This document shows, piece after piece, positions 30,974 through 32,736 of a stretch of DNA of 32,736 bases; positions within the stretch are counted from its first letter, which is position 1, and each line of letters opens with the position of its first letter. The stretch is from assembly GCA_016839445.1 (NCBI GenBank), contig JAEOUG010000102.1, forward strand, positions 1 to 32,736, written 5' to 3'. Below the pieces are notes generated by a model that saw only the letters and a list, made by a program, of their open reading frames with translations, did no database searches and was not told where the DNA came from. The position numbers and the translations under genes are program-made. This stretch comes from Candidatus Thorarchaeota archaeon. Its GTDB lineage: Archaea; Asgardarchaeota; Thorarchaeia; Thorarchaeales; Thorarchaeaceae.

Positions 30974-31789
30974 ATGTCCCTTGAGCATTTGCTGAGGAAG
31001 GCACTGCAGCGGGCGAAGGAGCACGTCCTAGAGAACCTCGCATTGGTCGAGGAAAGAACTGGGGATGTCAATCCATACGGAGACCGGACTTTGCTGCTGG
31101 ACCTTCAGGCAGAGAACGAGATTCTGAAGGTGGTTGAGGAATCATCGACGAAGTTCTCCGTCCTCACCGAAGAACAGGGATTCATTTCATCTGGAGGAGA
31201 TCCAGAGTATCTACTGGTGATAGACCCAATTGACGGATCGGCCAACCTTGAACGTGGCATTACCCTGGTTTCAGCAGGAATCTCAGCAATACCATTCTCA
31301 GAGAGAATGACGACAGATGATGTAGAGGTAAGCGTGATTGATTCTTTCTTCACAGAAGAGACCTATGTCGCCGCATCCGGTCAAGGGGTACGCAGAAATG
31401 GAAGGACCGTGCGAGTCTCGAGTCAGGAGCGCATGGAGGACTCTATAATCTCCTATGACACGAAGAGGAAGTGGGACGACGGGTTTGCTCAGTCCTCTCT
31501 AAGGACTATGAGAGCAGTGCACGATATGCGCCGGACTGCATCAAACCTCCTTGATCTGTGTTGGACTGCAGCCGGGTCGCTCGATGCAATGATTGACCTT
31601 CGAGGGCAGCTGCCAATCGTGCATGTCTGCGGAACACACATGGTGGTCGAAGGAGGCGGATATGTTCTTCATGAGTCGGGAGAGAGGTTTCACTTGCCAA
31701 TCGAGCCGGATGTGCGCATGAGCTTCGTCGCTGCCAGCAGTGAAGGCCTAGCTCGCTATCTCCTATCAGCATTCAAGGACAAGTCGTAG
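30974..31789 (+). CDS. Inositol-monophosphatase family phosphatase (IMPase/FBPase)
   Basis: 271 aa, ATG 30974. The family motif A DPIDGSAN (84-91) and the TEEQG metal glutamate (65-69) are intact, as are DTK and the late Gly-rich segment. The usual (W/V)DxAAG motif is LPIVHVCGTH here: the metal/catalytic aspartate position appears to be histidine (H217) after alignment of the flanking LR and GGG. That could lower activity or change the substrate. In archaea the family dephosphorylates inositol-1-phosphate or fructose-1,6-bisphosphate. It diverges from the ESCRT-III-like gene with a shared promoter region and is followed by Mrp on the same strand after 53 nt. Confidence 0.85.
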   Translation: MSLEHLLRKALQRAKEHVLENLALVEERTGDVNPYGDRTLLLDLQAENEILKVVEESSTKFSVLTEEQGFISSGGDPEYLLVIDPIDGSANLERGITLVSAGISAIPFSERMTTDDVEVSVIDSFFTEETYVAASGQGVRRNGRTVRVSSQERMEDSIISYDTKRKWDDGFAQSSLRTMRAVHDMRRTASNLLDLCWTAAGSLDAMIDLRGQLPIVHVCGTHMVVEGGGYVLHESGERFHLPIEPDVRMSFVAASSEGLARYLLSAFKDKS

Positions 31790-31842
31790 ACATATCCGAA
31801 GTCTTATTTTTGTGACAACGCCGCCTATGGTCGTTGATTCTA

Positions 31843-32652
31843 ATGGCTAAGTCAATGGTTCCACCAGAAGTTGCAGAGAACATGAAGGGCGTGAAGCACA
31901 AGATCGTGGTGCTCTCAGGCAAGGGCGGAGTTGGCAAGACTACTGTTGCCACCAACCTAGCCATGTCGTTTGCCAGGATGGGTAAGACTTCGGGAATTCT
32001 CGATGTGGATATCTACGGACCCAATGTACCGAAGCTAATGGGTCTAGAGGGTCATCATCCGGTTGCAGACGAGAATCGGATACTGCCAATTGAAGGTCCG
32101 CTTGGAGTGCGTGTGATGAGCATGGGTTTTCTACTCAGAAACCCTGATGACGCAGTTGCTTGGAGAGGTCCTCTGGTTGGCAAGGCCATCAGTCAGTTCC
32201 TCTCTGAAGTAAAATGGGATGAACTCGACGTAATGGTTGTAGATCTCCCTCCGGGAACAGGCGACGAGATACTCAGTGTCCTTCAACAGATCCCAGACAT
32301 AGATGGTGTCATCATAGTCTCGACACCGCAGGAGGTTGCAGTGCTTGATGCGAGAAGGGCAATCCAGCTTGTCGAGAGAATGGGGGTTCCGGTTCTTGGC
32401 ATCGTGGAGAATATGGCGGAGTTCGTCTGCCCCGAATGTGGAAAGGCATACAAGATATTCGGCGAGGGTGCAGCGAAGAAGGCGGCAAAGGACTACGGAA
32501 TTGAGCATCTCGGGACTCTACCACTAGATCCTAGAATCATCACTATGAGCGACAAGGGTACTCCTTTTGTCATAGAAGAACCTGAGTCAAAGGCTGCCAA
32601 GGCATTTGCGGAGCTTGTCAGAAGACTGGCAAGCAAGATAGGAATCAAGTAA
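31843..32652 (+). CDS. mrp: Mrp/NBP35 P-loop ATPase for Fe-S cluster carrier function
   Basis: 269 aa from ATG 31843. The track's TTG 31834 lies only about 28 nt from the TATA-like CTTATTTTT at 31802-31810. The deviant Walker A GKGGVGKTT is near residue 27, and DVDIYGPNVPKLMG, the DLPPGTGDE switch and the ENMAEFVCPECGKAY cysteine pair (CPEC) define the Mrp/ApbC/NBP35 group, whose members bind and transfer [4Fe-4S] clusters. Cluster targets are not indicated. The protein is cytosolic, with no signal peptide. The downstream gene is on the opposite strand, 21 nt from this stop codon. Confidence 0.95.
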   Translation: MAKSMVPPEVAENMKGVKHKIVVLSGKGGVGKTTVATNLAMSFARMGKTSGILDVDIYGPNVPKLMGLEGHHPVADENRILPIEGPLGVRVMSMGFLLRNPDDAVAWRGPLVGKAISQFLSEVKWDELDVMVVDLPPGTGDEILSVLQQIPDIDGVIIVSTPQEVAVLDARRAIQLVERMGVPVLGIVENMAEFVCPECGKAYKIFGEGAAKKAAKDYGIEHLGTLPLDPRIITMSDKGTPFVIEEPESKAAKAFAELVRRLASKIGIK

Positions 32653-32673
32653 GCCAGAACGGTAAGAAGGGGA

Positions 32674-32736
32674 CTACTCCTCTTCTTCCTCATCTTCCTC
32701 TTCTTCTAGCTCTTCCTCTTCTTCTAGCTCTTCCTC
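32674..32736 (-). CDS. Acidic C-terminal end of a protein running off the right edge
   Basis: Only the last 20 residues plus stop are visible: Glu-rich EEELEEEEELEEEEDEE followed by TAG at 32676-32674. The sequence repeats an 18-nt unit. The N-terminus lies beyond the window, so neither function nor length can be stated. It converges with mrp. Confidence 0.45.
   Translation of the reverse strand, partial: EEELEEEEELEEEEDEEEEE
32683..32736 (-). repeat. 18-bp in-frame tandem repeat
   Basis: GAGGAAGAGCTAGAAGAA occurs twice exactly, followed by a diverged third unit (GAGGAAGATGAGGAAGAA). It is in frame and encodes EEELEE, so a replication-slippage microsatellite inside the acidic tail is likely; it may continue outside the window. 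Confidence 0.6.

Noticed and set aside
1-32736. tRNA, rRNA, CRISPR, IS or att sites
   Set aside because: No cloverleaf-type T-loop context, no repeat-spacer pattern, no transposase or terminal inverted repeats were seen when reading both strands by eye; a covariance search would be needed to exclude small RNAs.

Overview
The window looks archaeal, most likely from an Asgard-group archaeon of moderate GC (a Thorarchaeota-like lineage is my best guess, not proven). The grounds are: TATA-like boxes about 25-30 nt upstream of many genes, a mix of leaderless and Shine-Dalgarno starts with frequent GTG and TTG start codons, archaeal-type enzymes (tungsten aldehyde:ferredoxin oxidoreductase, Mrp/NBP35 ATPase, DUF123 protein), a small histone-fold protein, and a Snf7/ESCRT-III-like protein with an N-terminus of the eukaryotic CHMP type. 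I saw no tRNA, rRNA, CRISPR array, transposase or phage gene.

Layout. 1-2860 (minus): the N-terminal part of a DapA-family aldolase, then two paralogous exported/membrane proteins, one apparently with a frameshifted start. 2962-3279 (plus): CutA. 3288-8402 (minus): a two-gene operon of very large orphan proteins (887 and 814 aa); the first has a tubulin-like glycine motif and a coiled coil, the second a CCCH zinc-knuckle-like motif. 8518-9986: a metallo-beta-lactamase-fold hydrolase and a DUF123/GIY-YIG-like protein, divergent from one shared promoter. 10050-11328 (plus): a small beta-barrel-like protein and a tandem PH/GRAM-like protein with a zinc ribbon. 11333-13718 (minus): a four-cluster ferredoxin and a tungsten oxidoreductase. 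13847-18987: an acidic protein, IlvE, an internally duplicated coiled-coil protein, bacterial-type NADP glutamate dehydrogenase, a PAC2-like protein and a zinc-ribbon protein. 19102-23220: a PRPP-synthetase-like enzyme, a small winged-helix protein, uridine phosphorylase, an HhH membrane protein, a histone-fold protein and SurE. 23207-27058 (minus): an AIR-synthase/HypE-like protein and a ChlI-like AAA ATPase overlapping a membrane-anchored VWA protein, with a dnaX-like slippery heptamer at the junction. 27137-32652: threonine synthase, a CaCA cation exchanger, SerB-like phosphatase, the ESCRT-III-like protein, an inositol-monophosphatase-family enzyme and Mrp. At the right edge is the acidic C-terminal end of another minus-strand gene.

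How the genes fit together. Amino-acid metabolism is represented by DapA, IlvE, GdhA, ThrC and SerB. Nucleotide salvage is represented by the PRPP-synthetase-like enzyme, Udp and SurE. Redox metabolism is represented by the AOR/ferredoxin pair. Possible membrane or cytoskeletal functions lie in the ESCRT-III-like protein, the PH-like protein and the orphan coiled-coil operon. Genes alternate strand almost one by one. Ten convergent junctions have gaps or overlaps of only -14 to +68 nt, and several pairs share stop-codon bases. Most divergent junctions are about 60-215 nt and carry TATA elements, some usable in both directions. The only gene-free stretches are short (none reaches 300 bases); the longest, 21932-22147 and 24209-24386, hold promoters and nothing else I can recognise.
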